Part shown: piece by piece, positions 37,659-48,683 of the stretch
How positions within the stretch are numbered: position 1 is the stretch's first letter
Layout of the letters: every line of letters begins with the position of its first letter
NCBI GenBank assembly: GCA_021794015.1
Contig: JAJYRQ010000003.1
Span: forward strand, 1-54,899
Source of the DNA: Deltaproteobacteria bacterium
Lineage (GTDB): Bacteria; Desulfobacterota; Binatia; Binatales; Binataceae
Length of the DNA: 54,899 nucleotides
Direction: 5' to 3'
Notes under the pieces: generated by a model
What the model saw: the letters and a program-made list of their open reading frames with translations, nothing else
Databases searched by the model: none
What the model was told of the DNA's origin: nothing
Translations under genes and position numbers: made by a program

Positions 37659-39176
37659 TCAGAATCCGTGGCGCAGGTCGCGCCCGGTCATCTCGGGCGG
37701 CACCTCGAGGCCCAGCAGCGCAAGCAGCGTCGGCGCCACGTCGGCCAGCGTGCCGTCGCGCAGCCGCCCGCGAAACTCCGGCGCGATCAGAGCAACCGGC
37801 ACCGGGTTGGTGGTATGCGCCGTGTGGGGCTGGCCGGTGGCCGGGTCGCGCATCAACTCGGCGTTGCCGTGGTCGGCGGTGACCAGCGCTTGACCGTTTA
37901 CCCGCGCCAGCGCAGCGACGATCCGGCCTAAGCCGGCGTCGGCAGCCTCGACCGCCTGCACGGTGGCCTGCAAATGGCCGGTATGGCCGACCATGTCGGG
38001 GTTGGCAAAGTTTACGACCACCAGCCCGAAGGCCCGCCCTTCGATGGCCGCCGCGGTCTTTTCGGCGATCTCCGCCGCGCGCATCCAGGGCGCCAGGTCG
38101 TAGGTCGCGACCTTGAGCGAGGGTATGAGCTGGCGCTCTTCGAAGGGGAACGGCGCCTCAACGCCGCCGTTGAGAAAATAAGTCACGTGCGCGTACTTTT
38201 CAGTCTCCGCCACCCGCAGGTTGCGCACTTGCGCCCGGGCCAGCACCTCGGCCAGCGTGTTGGGCACCTCCTGGGGCGGAAAAACCAGCGGCAAGCCAAG
38301 GCTCCGGTCGTACTCGGTCATGCAAAGGTAGCCAACCTGCGCAACACGCGGGCGAGCAAAGCCGGCGAAATCTCTGAGCGCAATCGCGGCGGTCAGTTGG
38401 CGCGCCCGGTCGGCGCGAAAATTGACACAAACCACCCCGTCGCCGTCCTCGACCCGGACGCCGCCCGCCACCACCCGCGGCTCGACGAACTCATCCCCCT
38501 TGCCGGCCTCGTAAGACTGACGCACCGCCTCGGCGGCGCTGCTTGCCGGCAGGCCGTCGGCCTCGACGATCGCCTGCCAAGCGCGCTGCGTGCGCTCCCA
38601 GCGTTTGTCTCGGTCCATCGCGTAGTAGCGCCCGCTTACCGTGGCGATCCGGCCGTGGCCGATTTCCGCCAGTGCCCGCTCAACCGCTTCCACGAAAGGC
38701 AGCGCCGAGCGCGGCGGCGTGTCCCGGCCGTCGAGCACGGCATGCACCGCGATCCTGCCGACCTTGCGCGCCGCGCTCAGCTTGAGCAGCGCCAGCAGGT
38801 GGTCGATGTGGCTGTGGACGCTGCCGTCCGAGACCAAGCCCCACAGGTGCAGCGTGCGGCCCAGGCGCGCCACCCGGTCCAACTCGCCGAGCAGGACCGG
38901 GCTGCGCTGAAAAGAGCCCTCAGCGATCGCCCGCCCGATTCGCATCAGGTCCTGGTAGATGACCCGGCCCGCGCCAATCGTGAGATGGCCGACCTCGGAG
39001 TTCCCCATCACGCCCGGCGCCAGCCCGACCGCCTCGCCGCTCGCCTCGAGCCGGGCGCTGGCGGGACGCGCCAGCAGCTCGCTCATCACCGGCGTCTCGG
39101 CCAGCGCGATGGCGTTGGCCTCGCGCTCGCTGCTCAGGCCCCATCCGTCGAAGATTACCAGCGCGGTTGGCCGCAC
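37659..39176 (-). CDS. gpmI: 2,3-bisphosphoglycerate-independent phosphoglycerate mutase
   Basis: This 505-residue enzyme interconverts 2- and 3-phosphoglycerate using two manganese ions. Visible are the metal-binding start ALVIFDGWGLSSEREANAI, the phosphoserine site MGNSEVGHLTIGAGR, DGRDTPPRSA, CVNFRADRARQ, VVVNFANPDMVGHTG and LVTADHGNAELM. The start is a GTG with TAGGAG upstream. It follows enolase by 9 bp, so the two adjacent glycolytic steps are one transcript. Length is normal. Confidence 0.96.
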   Translation of the reverse strand: MRPTALVIFDGWGLSSEREANAIALAETPVMSELLARPASARLEASGEAVGLAPGVMGNSEVGHLTIGAGRVIYQDLMRIGRAIAEGSFQRSPVLLGELDRVARLGRTLHLWGLVSDGSVHSHIDHLLALLKLSAARKVGRIAVHAVLDGRDTPPRSALPFVEAVERALAEIGHGRIATVSGRYYAMDRDKRWERTQRAWQAIVEADGLPASSAAEAVRQSYEAGKGDEFVEPRVVAGGVRVEDGDGVVCVNFRADRARQLTAAIALRDFAGFARPRVAQVGYLCMTEYDRSLGLPLVFPPQEVPNTLAEVLARAQVRNLRVAETEKYAHVTYFLNGGVEAPFPFEERQLIPSLKVATYDLAPWMRAAEIAEKTAAAIEGRAFGLVVVNFANPDMVGHTGHLQATVQAVEAADAGLGRIVAALARVNGQALVTADHGNAELMRDPATGQPHTAHTTNPVPVALIAPEFRGRLRDGTLADVAPTLLALLGLEVPPEMTGRDLRHGF

Positions 39177-39185
39177 CGCGGGCTC

Positions 39186-40541
<1,356 letters not shown>

Positions 40542-40701
40542 TCACTCCGCCGGGGCTTTCCGGTACCGGCCCGCCGGCTTTCACAGTTAGCGAATCCGTG
40601 CGCCAAAGACCACCCCCCGGTTTGCGCCGGGGCGCGTTGCTTCAGGAGGCTCTGCAGGTGCTGCCGCACGGGCGAAGCGGCCCGGCCTGCAAGCTCGGGT
40701 T

Positions 40702-42039
40702 TCAGCGGGCGGCGCCCCCGGCGCAAAGCGCCTCGATCTCTGCGGCGCTCTTGGGCGCCTCGGCGGTCAGCACTTCCGCGCCGTTTTCGGTGACCGCCAC
40801 GTCGTCCTCGATCCTTATCCCGATTCCGCGCAGCGGCTGCGGCACAGTGGCGTCGTCGGCGGCAAAGTAAAGGCCCGGTTCCACAGTCAGGACCATGCCG
40901 GGCGCCAGCCGGCGCGAGTTGCCATCCACGCGGTAGCGGCCAACGTCGTGGACATCCATCCCGAGCCAGTGGCTGGTGCGGTGCGTGTAGTAGGCGCGGT
41001 AGGAGCCGCTCTCGACGATCTGCGCCGCCGTACCCGGCAGCAAGCCCAGACGGCTCAGGCCCTCGGCGAGCACCCGCACGGCAGCGTCATGCACCGCTTC
41101 CAGGGGGGCGCCCGGGCGTATCGCGGCGATCGCCGCGGTTTGCGCCGCCAGCACCAGATCGTAAAGCTCGCGCTGCAGCGCGGTGAACCGTCCGCTTACC
41201 GGAAAGGTCCGGCTGATGTCCGAGGCATAGAATTCATACTCGCATCCGGCATCCAGCAGCAGGAGCTCGCCCGCCTGCATCCGCCGGCAATTGCGGCTGT
41301 AGTGCAAGATGGCGGCGCTGGGCCCAGAGGCGACGATCGGCGGATAGCTCGGGCCTGCGGCGCCCTGGCTGCGAAAGGCATGCAGCACCAGCGCCTCGAT
41401 CTCGTACTCGCTCATGCCGGCCCGCGCCGCGGCCATCGCCCGCCGATGGGCCTCGGCGGCGATCGCCGCCGCCCGGCGCATCAGCGCCAGCTCCTCCGGC
41501 CCCTTGACCAGCCGCGCCTCGTGCACAATGTTGCGGGGATCGAGAAACGCCGGCAGCGCCAGGCCCCGGCGCGCCCGCTCGGCCCACGAGGCGCGCAGAA
41601 GCTCGATCATACGGCCGTCGAGCGAGGCGTCCTTGCCGAAGACATAGTAGACGCGCTCGGCGCCGCTTAAGTAATCGGCGAGTCTCTGCCACAGCTCGCC
41701 CACCGGATAGGCCCGGTCGGCGCCGTAGTCGCCGAGCGCGCCTTCAACGCCAACTCGCGGACCGGTCCAGACCTCCTCCTGGCGGTCGCGCGGCCTCACG
41801 AACAGTACGAAACCGCCTTGCGGGTCCGCCGGCGCAAGGAGCGCCACCGCGTGCGGCTCGGCCAGCCCGGTAAGGTAATAGAAATCGCTGTCCGGACGGT
41901 AGGGATACTCGGCATCCGAGGTGCGAAACGCAACCGGCGCATTGGGCAGCACCGCGACCGCGGCGCCGATCGCTTCCACGAAGCGGCGCCGGCGCGCGGC
42001 GAAGACTTCGACGCTTGGCGGCAGACTGGCGGCTGTCAC
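40702..42039 (-). CDS. pepP: M24 metallopeptidase, Xaa-Pro aminopeptidase type
   Basis: This 445-residue enzyme has an N-terminal domain (about 1-170, with FRTSDAEYPYRPDSDFYYLTGL) typical of aminopeptidase P, and a C-terminal pita-bread domain. Dinuclear metal ligands can be placed at LLLDAGCEY, ASDISRTFPV, THRTSHWLGMDVHD, TVEPGLYF and GIRIEDDV. It removes the first residue from peptides whose second residue is proline. The start is a GTG. It lies upstream of enolase, 205 bp away on the same strand; no functional link is implied. Confidence 0.92.
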   Translation of the reverse strand: MTAASLPPSVEVFAARRRRFVEAIGAAVAVLPNAPVAFRTSDAEYPYRPDSDFYYLTGLAEPHAVALLAPADPQGGFVLFVRPRDRQEEVWTGPRVGVEGALGDYGADRAYPVGELWQRLADYLSGAERVYYVFGKDASLDGRMIELLRASWAERARRGLALPAFLDPRNIVHEARLVKGPEELALMRRAAAIAAEAHRRAMAAARAGMSEYEIEALVLHAFRSQGAAGPSYPPIVASGPSAAILHYSRNCRRMQAGELLLLDAGCEYEFYASDISRTFPVSGRFTALQRELYDLVLAAQTAAIAAIRPGAPLEAVHDAAVRVLAEGLSRLGLLPGTAAQIVESGSYRAYYTHRTSHWLGMDVHDVGRYRVDGNSRRLAPGMVLTVEPGLYFAADDATVPQPLRGIGIRIEDDVAVTENGAEVLTAEAPKSAAEIEALCAGGAAR

Positions 42040-42622
42040 ATCCGGAACACTCCCGCGCTAGTCTTGTCTGGCCGGCTGTGCACCGGCGTACCGGCGCAGG
42101 AAGCCCAGCCCCTCACGCGCCGAAATCCCGCAGACCGTCACGCTCATCATCTCTCGGACGCAATCGTCCATCGTGTGGATGCCGCATCTTGCAAGGCGGC
42201 CGAACTTGCCGCCACGGCCGGACCTTGGCTGGTCGCTAGTTTGGTCGCGCCTTAGCGGGTACGGCTGCGCGCCGCGCGGGCTTACAATCTCAGTGTCGCC
42301 CTTCGCCCTGCGCTCGTGCTGCCAATAAAAATTTCGCTGTTCCGCCCCATAGCGAGCCAGCTCGATGAACGCCGGATAAACAACCGGAGAGCCCGCAAGG
42401 ACATTTGAGGGCACCCGGGGCACGACCATAATCAGGTCCCCGCCAGCCAGCCTGTCATCTGGCCTTTCCGGACGTCACGCCCGGCAACAGTATGGCCAAG
42501 CGCATGCTGCCGGGCAAGCCTCGACGCTGAAGCGCGCGCCCGGACCTAAGCGTTTTGCCCGAATACGGCGCCGGAGAAGCGCATTGAACCCTTGCTGAAA
42601 GCAGGCCAAAGCCAGCGGCGTG
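42040..42622. other. Gene-poor interval
   Basis: The interval lies between the aminopeptidase start and the end of a CoA-transferase gene. A minus-strand frame at 42058-42429 (123 residues, beginning MVVPRVPSNVLAGSPVVYPAF) shows no recognised domain and no good RBS; it may be a remnant or chance frame. 42430-42622 holds nothing that I can support. Confidence 0.35.
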
Positions 42623-43864
42623 TCACTCGAGGGCGCCCTGCGCCCGCAGCGCGGCAACTTCCTCGGCGCTGTAGCCGAGCACCGCGCGCAGCACCTCGTC
42701 GCTATGCTGGCCAAGCAGCGGCGCGGGCGAGCGCACCGCGCAGGGAGTCGCGCCCATGCGCCAGGGGATGCCGGCATGCTTGCGCCGGCCGACTTCGCCG
42801 TGGTCCAGTTCCACGAAGTAGCCGCGCTCGTTGAGGTGCGGGTCTTCGCTCAGATCCTTGACGTTGGCGCACACCGCAGCCGCCACACCCGCCTCCTGGA
42901 GCGCCGCGGCCGCCTCGGCCGCACGCCGCTGTGAGGTCCACTCGGCCACCATCCCTTCGATCTCGTCCTCCCTTTGCCGGCGCGCTTCAAGGGTGGCAAA
43001 GCGAGGATCGGCAGCCAGTTCGGGCCGCCCGATGACTTGGGCCAGCAACGCCCATTGAGCATCGTCCGCAACCGTGATAGTCACCCAGGCATCGATCTGC
43101 ATCCCCATCAAGACCAACTCGCTTTTAGCCGGGAAAACCCCATGCGGCACCATCAAGCGGTCGCGGCTTCCGTTTCGTTCGGGCGCCTTGCCGGTCATCT
43201 GGTATTCCATCAAACCTTCGGCAACGGTCTGAATGGCGCATTCCCACTGACTCATCTCTATATACTGGCCTTCCCCGGTCTTTTCCCGATGCCACAGCGC
43301 GGCCAGGATTGCGAAAGCGGCGTGTGCGCCCGCGTTGGGATCGGCGTAGCTCAGTCCGACATGCATCGGCGGCCAGCCGGCGTAGCCGGTAAGCGAGGAG
43401 AGGCCGGACAACGGCACCTGGGCCGGACCGTAAGCGACGTAATCCTTGAGCGGCCCGCTCTCGCCGTAGCCGGTGAGCGAGGCAACGACCAGGTCGGGCT
43501 TTAGCTGGCGCAGCCGCTCGTATCCCAGGCCCAGACGGTCCATCACGCCGGCGGCAAAGTTGCTCACCACCACATCGCTCCACTTGACCAGCCGCTCGGC
43601 AACCTCGATGGCGTTGGGCGCCTTGGGATTGAGCGTAATCGAGCGCTTGCCCTGGTTGAACTGGTTGAAGTATCCGGAGCGGTTGACCCCGCCCGGCTTC
43701 ATCTCCGGCCAGGGCGGCAGCAGGCGCGTCACGCAAACGCGCGTTTTGCTCTCAACCCGGATCACGTCGGCGCCGAGATGGGCGAGCTGCAAGGTGCAGT
43801 AAGGCCCAGCCCACACCCAGGTGAAATCGGCAACTTTAATGCCTGCAAGCGGCGGCTTATCCAT
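42623..43864 (-). CDS. Family III (CaiB/BaiF) CoA-transferase with catalytic Asp
   Basis: This 413-residue protein has the CaiB/BaiF fold: GIKVADFTWVWAGPYCTLQLAHLGADVIRVE at the start, GKRSITLNPKAPN, SNFAAGVMDRLGLGYE and SYADPNAGAHAAFAIL, which carries the expected nucleophilic Asp. It ends LGQHSDEVLRAVLGYS. Such enzymes transfer CoA between acyl-CoA and a free acid through an Asp-bound anhydride. The substrate is unknown. It lies 69 bp downstream of a second family III CoA-transferase gene on the same strand, so the two products may form a hetero-oligomer. Confidence 0.9.
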   Translation of the reverse strand: MDKPPLAGIKVADFTWVWAGPYCTLQLAHLGADVIRVESKTRVCVTRLLPPWPEMKPGGVNRSGYFNQFNQGKRSITLNPKAPNAIEVAERLVKWSDVVVSNFAAGVMDRLGLGYERLRQLKPDLVVASLTGYGESGPLKDYVAYGPAQVPLSGLSSLTGYAGWPPMHVGLSYADPNAGAHAAFAILAALWHREKTGEGQYIEMSQWECAIQTVAEGLMEYQMTGKAPERNGSRDRLMVPHGVFPAKSELVLMGMQIDAWVTITVADDAQWALLAQVIGRPELAADPRFATLEARRQREDEIEGMVAEWTSQRRAAEAAAALQEAGVAAAVCANVKDLSEDPHLNERGYFVELDHGEVGRRKHAGIPWRMGATPCAVRSPAPLLGQHSDEVLRAVLGYSAEEVAALRAQGALE

Positions 43865-43933
43865 GGCAAGGCATTCCTTCTCGGGCCTACGGTCGGCCGT
43901 TGTGCAGGACCGTCTACCTGCCCGGCATTTCGC

Positions 43934-45139
43934 TCAGATGGCGCCAGCCTGCGCCAGGTCCCTTAGCCGGCTGGCCGGCAGGCCAAGCCGCGTTCCGTAG
44001 ACTTCGCTGTTGTGTTGTCCCAGCGCCGGCGCCGGCATCCGCAGCTCCCACGGCGTGCGGCTGTAGCGGGCGGGCGGTCCCGGATGCTTGAGCGCTCCGG
44101 CCTCGGGATGGCGCACCTCGACGAAGAACCCGCGCGCCTTCAGATGGTCCGAGCCAAGCAGGGTGCCCATCGTCGAGACCGGCGCGAACGGGATGCGCCG
44201 GGCCTGCGCCTTGCGATACAACTCCTCGACGGCGTGCTCCCGCACCCAGGGCTCGATCAGCGGCTTGAGGGCGTCCCAGTGGGCCGCGCGCTTAAGCCGG
44301 TCCGAAAAGATCTCCTCGCCCGCCCACTCGGGGCTGCCCATGACTTCGACAAAAGCGCGCCACTGATGCTCCTCGACACAGCAGAGAAAAATCCAGCCGT
44401 CCCGGCACTCGAGAAAATCCAGCGGCTGGATCGGACGCTGTCCGTAGCGCGCCGCGACCAGGCCTGCGTACGGCCAGTAGGCAAAGTTCATCTCCAGGAT
44501 AGCCGCAATAACTTCCTGACCCGAGACTTCGACGTGCTGGCCGGGAGCGCCGCGCAGTCGGCCGACGAGCGCCGCCATCGTGGCTAGCGCCGCGTGCGCG
44601 CCGGTCTGAAGCCCCGCCTGATGGCCGAAGGTCTTGAGCGGCGGCATGTCGGGGCGCCCCGGCCATCCGTTGAGGTAGGCCGCTCCGCCTGCCGACCACA
44701 GGGTGAAATCCTCGGCCCGCCAGTTGCGACAAGGACCGCTCAGCCCAAACGGCGCGATGGTCGTCATCACCAGGCGCGGATTCGCTTCGCTCAGCCGGGC
44801 GTGGCTCAGTCCGATGCGGTCCATCACGGGCGGCGCCACGTTATGGATCAACACGTCCGCCTGGGCGGCAAGCCTCAGCAGCAGGTCAAACCCCTCCGGC
44901 CGCGCCACATCCAGCGTCACCCCCAGCTTGTTGGTATTAAGGAAGAGAAAGAGCCCGCTTCGCTCCGGATGGGGCGTAGCGCCGGGAAAGGGACCGCGCC
45001 TGCGCGCCGGGTCGCCTGTACCCGGAGGCTCGACTTTAATCACCTCCGCGCCGGCATCCGCCAGGAGCTTGGCCGCATACGCGGCCGGGACCATCTCACC
45101 CAGCTCGACCACCTTGAGACCTGTAAGCGCACCAGCCAT
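43934..45139 (-). CDS. Family III CoA-transferase paralogue lacking the usual Asp
   Basis: This 401-residue protein has the same fold (GLKVVELGEMVPAAYAAKLLADAGAEVIKVEPP, NKLGVTLDVARPEG, HNVAPPVMDRIGL, and LGQHNSEVYGTRLGL at the end). At the position of the nucleophile the partner gene has SYADPNAGAHAA; here the sequence is HQAGLQTGAHAA, so Gly replaces Asp. It may therefore be a non-catalytic or differently acting subunit paired with the product of the next gene. Alignment was done by eye and one residue of slippage would change the conclusion. It is the first gene of the pair. Confidence 0.88.
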   Translation of the reverse strand: MAGALTGLKVVELGEMVPAAYAAKLLADAGAEVIKVEPPGTGDPARRRGPFPGATPHPERSGLFLFLNTNKLGVTLDVARPEGFDLLLRLAAQADVLIHNVAPPVMDRIGLSHARLSEANPRLVMTTIAPFGLSGPCRNWRAEDFTLWSAGGAAYLNGWPGRPDMPPLKTFGHQAGLQTGAHAALATMAALVGRLRGAPGQHVEVSGQEVIAAILEMNFAYWPYAGLVAARYGQRPIQPLDFLECRDGWIFLCCVEEHQWRAFVEVMGSPEWAGEEIFSDRLKRAAHWDALKPLIEPWVREHAVEELYRKAQARRIPFAPVSTMGTLLGSDHLKARGFFVEVRHPEAGALKHPGPPARYSRTPWELRMPAPALGQHNSEVYGTRLGLPASRLRDLAQAGAI

Positions 45140-45316
45140 TGGTTAATCTCACCCATCCGCCCGCCAGCAGCCGGCGACAAATTTCCCTGCGCGCCCCTTG
45201 CTGTCAAACGCGACTCAGCGAAAGGTCCATTTGCCAGGCCGCCGCCGTGGTTCCGTCGGATACAGCCTTAGCACAAGCTCGCGCCACCCGCCAATCGGCT
45301 GCACAGCCCCTCGGGT

Positions 45317-46102
45317 CTAGTCCGGCCGTATCGCTCCGTAACCGGCGTAATAGATCAGAAAATAAGCCACCGCCAGACCCCCCAGCAGCGCGACCGCCAT
45401 GCGGTCCGAACGTCTCAGCTCGCGGTCGATTAAACTGGTCGGCCGGCCGCCGGCGCCGAAGCCGCGCGCTTCCAGGGCCATTGCCATGGCGTTCGCCTTG
45501 CGCAGCGCTTCCATAAAGACGGGCACCACGACCGGGACGTAGCGGCGCATCCGCGCCAGCGGACCACCGCGCCGAAACTCGTAGCCGCGAAGCCGCTGTG
45601 CCTGCACGACGGTCAGCGCCGAGTCGATAAAAAGCGGCACCAGCCGAAAGGCAAGCGTGATCGCGAAGCCGACCCGATAGGGCACGCCGAGCCGCGTCAG
45701 ACCGGCGCCAAACTCCTCGATCTTCGTGCTGGAAAGAAACAGTACCGACGTGCCCAGCAACTCGGCCAGCTTGAGCCCCCGACCAAACCCGAAAAGCAGC
45801 GATGCCCGGCTTACCCGCACCAGCGGCGTGTCGATAAGCGGCGTCCCTTGCCGGTAAAAGACCATCCAGGAAAGCGCCGTGAAGAAAACCACGCCGGCAA
45901 ACAGGTAGCGCAGCCGGTAAAAGTTGGCCCACGCTCCCCCAGCCTGCGCCGCCACCGTCATCAGCAGCCCAAGCGGCACCAGCGCCAGCGGCTGGTCGAC
46001 CCAGTAGACCGACCAAAAGGCGGCGAACAGCGCCCACACCTTGACCACCGGATGAAGCCGATGGAGCCAGCTCTCGCCCTCGATGTAAAGGTAGATGGGC
46101 AC
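45317..46102 (-). CDS. ECF transporter transmembrane (T) component
   Basis: This 261-residue membrane protein (five or six helices) of the CbiQ/EcfT type contains VPYRVGFAITLAFRLVPLFIDSALTVVQAQRLRGYEF and MAMALEARGFGAGGRPT, the Ala-Arg-Gly coupling motifs that contact the ATPases. The start is a GTG one base after the ATPase gene's stop. With the dual ATPase and the S component upstream it forms a complete ECF importer unit in one operon. Confidence 0.9.
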   Translation of the reverse strand: MPIYLYIEGESWLHRLHPVVKVWALFAAFWSVYWVDQPLALVPLGLLMTVAAQAGGAWANFYRLRYLFAGVVFFTALSWMVFYRQGTPLIDTPLVRVSRASLLFGFGRGLKLAELLGTSVLFLSSTKIEEFGAGLTRLGVPYRVGFAITLAFRLVPLFIDSALTVVQAQRLRGYEFRRGGPLARMRRYVPVVVPVFMEALRKANAMAMALEARGFGAGGRPTSLIDRELRRSDRMAVALLGGLAVAYFLIYYAGYGAIRPD

Positions 46103-46103
46103 C

Positions 46104-47891
46104 TCAGCTATGCTTTCGGATCCAACAGACCAGCTCGCCGGCGCTAAGCGCCGTGGTCCCGAAACGCTGCGACAAAGCCGTTGCCGCCGGCAGGCCGAAA
46201 GCCGACTCGGCCAGCATCTGCGGCCGCCCAAGGAACTCCCGCACCGGACCGTCGAAACGCTTGCGCCCGTTGTCGAGCAGCACCACCCGGCGCGCATAGT
46301 CGGCCACCAGCCACGGCGTATGGGTGATCATCACAATCGCAATCCCTTGCCGATTCAGCTCGGCCACCAACGCCATCATCCGGCGCTGTTCGCGGTAGTC
46401 CAGGCCCGTGGTCGGTTCGTCCAGGATGAGCAGCCGGGGCCTGAGGGCGAGCACGGCGGCTACGGCCAGGCGCTGGCGTTCGCCCTTGCTGAGCAGGAAC
46501 GGGTCGCGCTGGCGCACCGCGTCCAGGCCGACCGCGGCCAGCACTTGGTCGGCGCGTTCGGCGGTTTGTCGGTGCGACAATCCGAGGTTGCGCGGTCCGA
46601 AGCGGATTTCCTCTTCCACGCTGGCCGCGAAAATCTGATGGTCGGGGTTCTGAAATACGTAGCCGATATCACCCTTTAGATGCGACCGCCCCGCGGCGCT
46701 CCTTTCCTTGCCGTCCACCAGGAGGCGGCCCCGGCTCGGTTCGAGCAGCCCGGCCAGCACCTTGGCCAGCGTGCTTTTGCCCGAGCCGTTTTTTCCCACC
46801 AGCGCGACGAACTCACCCGCCTCAACGGCCAGGTCTACCGCGCTGAGCGCCTCGCTCGCGCTTGCCGGATAGGCGAGTCCAAGCTGGCGCACCTCGACCA
46901 GCGGCGGCCGGCCAATCTTGGTTTGCCCGGCCCGCCCGGGCGCCGGGCCTTCGGGAGAACCGCCGGCCGGGGCCGGACCGGGCAGCGTGTAGCGCCCGCG
47001 CACCAGAGCTTCCGCCTCGTCAACATCGCGAGCGATTTCCTCGATACCAAGCTGCTTCAAGACCGCCGCCAGGTCGGGCAGCCGCAAACCGCAGCGCGCC
47101 ACCAGTTCCGGCCGGGCGAAAAGCTCGGCAGGCGGCGCCTCGAACGTAAGCCGCCCCTCCTTCAGCAGCGCCAGCCGGTCGCAAACGGCCAGTTCCTCCA
47201 GGTCGTGCTCGACAATGATGAGCGTACGGCCGGCGCCGCGCAGCCGGCGCACCGCGGCGAACACCTCCGCTCTGCCCTGCGGATCGAGGTCGGTCGTCGG
47301 TTCGTCCAGGACCAGGACCGCAGGCTCCGTGGCCAGCGCGCACGCGATTGCCAGGCGCTGCTTCTCGCCGCCGGAGAGCGTGGTCGGGTCGCGCCGTTCG
47401 AAGCCGGCCAGCCCCACCGCTGATAAGGCCGGTCCGATGCGCCGCGCAATCTCCTGGCGCGCCAGCGCAAACTGCTCCAGGGCGAAGGCAACCTCATGGG
47501 CGACATTGGTCGAGAAAAGCTGCGCCTCGAAGTCCTGGAAAACCATCCCCACCTCGCGCGCCAACTCGCACACGCGAAGCCCGTCGAGACGGCGCCCGCC
47601 GACCCTCACTTCGCCTTCGAACCGCCCGGCCTCGAAGGCCGGCACCAGTCGGTTGAGCGTCTTGACCAGGGTTGACTTGCCGGCACCCGAGGCCCCGACC
47701 ACCCCGAGCATCGTGCCCGGCTCGATCTTCAAGGTCACCTCGCAGAGCGCAGGCTCCGCGCTGGCGCCATAGGCAAAACTCACCCGGCGAAGCTCAACCG
47801 CCCAGGGAGCGGGGCAAGCGTTGGCGGATGCTGCCGGGCAATCCGAGAGACCCTGGGCCTGGCGACTCGGCGTTCTGCGGTCGCCCTCCAT
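46104..47891 (-). CDS. ECF transporter dual ATPase
   Basis: This 595-residue protein joins two ABC ATPase domains. The first has Walker A GASGAGKST (67-75), signature LSGGEKQRL and Walker B VLVLDEPTTDLD. The second, after a linker of about 40 residues rich in Pro and Gly, has GKNGSGKST, LSKGERQRL and LLILDEPTTGLD. The fusion replaces the separate EcfA and EcfA' subunits. It drives import of a vitamin or metal bound by the S component. It follows the S gene by 3 bp and precedes the T gene by 1 bp. A long Pro/Cys-containing N-terminal extension (about 1-30) may mean that the true start is later. Confidence 0.92.
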   Translation of the reverse strand: MEGDRRTPSRQAQGLSDCPAASANACPAPWAVELRRVSFAYGASAEPALCEVTLKIEPGTMLGVVGASGAGKSTLVKTLNRLVPAFEAGRFEGEVRVGGRRLDGLRVCELAREVGMVFQDFEAQLFSTNVAHEVAFALEQFALARQEIARRIGPALSAVGLAGFERRDPTTLSGGEKQRLAIACALATEPAVLVLDEPTTDLDPQGRAEVFAAVRRLRGAGRTLIIVEHDLEELAVCDRLALLKEGRLTFEAPPAELFARPELVARCGLRLPDLAAVLKQLGIEEIARDVDEAEALVRGRYTLPGPAPAGGSPEGPAPGRAGQTKIGRPPLVEVRQLGLAYPASASEALSAVDLAVEAGEFVALVGKNGSGKSTLAKVLAGLLEPSRGRLLVDGKERSAAGRSHLKGDIGYVFQNPDHQIFAASVEEEIRFGPRNLGLSHRQTAERADQVLAAVGLDAVRQRDPFLLSKGERQRLAVAAVLALRPRLLILDEPTTGLDYREQRRMMALVAELNRQGIAIVMITHTPWLVADYARRVVLLDNGRKRFDGPVREFLGRPQMLAESAFGLPAATALSQRFGTTALSAGELVCWIRKHS

Positions 47892-47894
47892 CGC

Positions 47895-48683
47895 TCAAAG
47901 CAGCGCCAGACCGCCAACCGCGGCCAGCAGGAACGGCGCCACGCCCAACGCGACCGCAGCGTCGTACGGCGGCCGCATCAGGCTGGCTGGCAACAGCCCA
48001 AGGTTGAGCCTCCCGGTCGACACCAGATTGCCTACCAGCCAGGCGCCTAGTTCTCCGCAAAGGAGCAGGACCACGCCGACGGCTTGCATCAGGCCGCCCG
48101 GCCGGCGCTGCGCCACCCCCAAAATGTCGCGGTACAAAAGCCGCCCCCGCTCCACCCGCGGATAGACCGCCAACAAGAGCAGCGGTGACAACACCAGCGC
48201 CGCCAGCATGTTGTTGACAACGATGATGTTGCCCAGAACCCCGAACGGACGCAGCGCAAGCATGTTGTCGCCCCAGCCAATGAGGTCGGCGCACAACAGA
48301 CTGGCCGCCAGGCAGACCAGGGCGTAGCGCAGAAAGTCCGCAGCGCTGCGCGGCAGCGGAGGACGCCCCGAGGCTACGATCTCCCACAGTTTGTACGGCA
48401 CGTAGCCGTAGACCAGATTGCCCGCAAACCCGAAGATGTCCCCCGGCCCCACGCCGCCGAAAAAGTCGCCGATAAGGTTTCCGATCGCCGCGCCCCAGGC
48501 CGCCGCAGGCCCGAAAAGAAACGAGCAAACCACCGGAATCGCATTGGCCGGCCTAAGCTCCGTTATCCCCGGAATGAACGGGACCACCTTGAACGGCACC
48601 AGCACCGCCGCATAGAGCGCCGCACTGATCGCGCAAAGAACGACCATCCGGCTGTCCTGCCACATCGAGCCCAGCTCTTTCAT
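47895..48683 (-). CDS. ECF transporter substrate-binding (S) component
   Basis: This 262-residue membrane protein has about six or seven helices. The N-terminal segment MVVLCAISAALYAAVLVPF, the ITELRPANAIPVVCSFLFGPAAAWGAAIGNLIGDF region and the following GNLVYGYVPYKLWE are typical of ECF S components of the QueT/folate-like group. The substrate is not certain. It is the first gene of the S-A-T operon, so this S component is probably dedicated to this transporter. The 5' region (48684-48900) shows no recognisable riboswitch. Confidence 0.8.
   Translation of the reverse strand: MKELGSMWQDSRMVVLCAISAALYAAVLVPFKVVPFIPGITELRPANAIPVVCSFLFGPAAAWGAAIGNLIGDFFGGVGPGDIFGFAGNLVYGYVPYKLWEIVASGRPPLPRSAADFLRYALVCLAASLLCADLIGWGDNMLALRPFGVLGNIIVVNNMLAALVLSPLLLLAVYPRVERGRLLYRDILGVAQRRPGGLMQAVGVVLLLCGELGAWLVGNLVSTGRLNLGLLPASLMRPPYDAAVALGVAPFLLAAVGGLALL

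Noticed and set aside
42058..42429. Minus-strand gene of 123 residues
   Set aside because: No recognised domain, no convincing RBS; not enough to call a gene.
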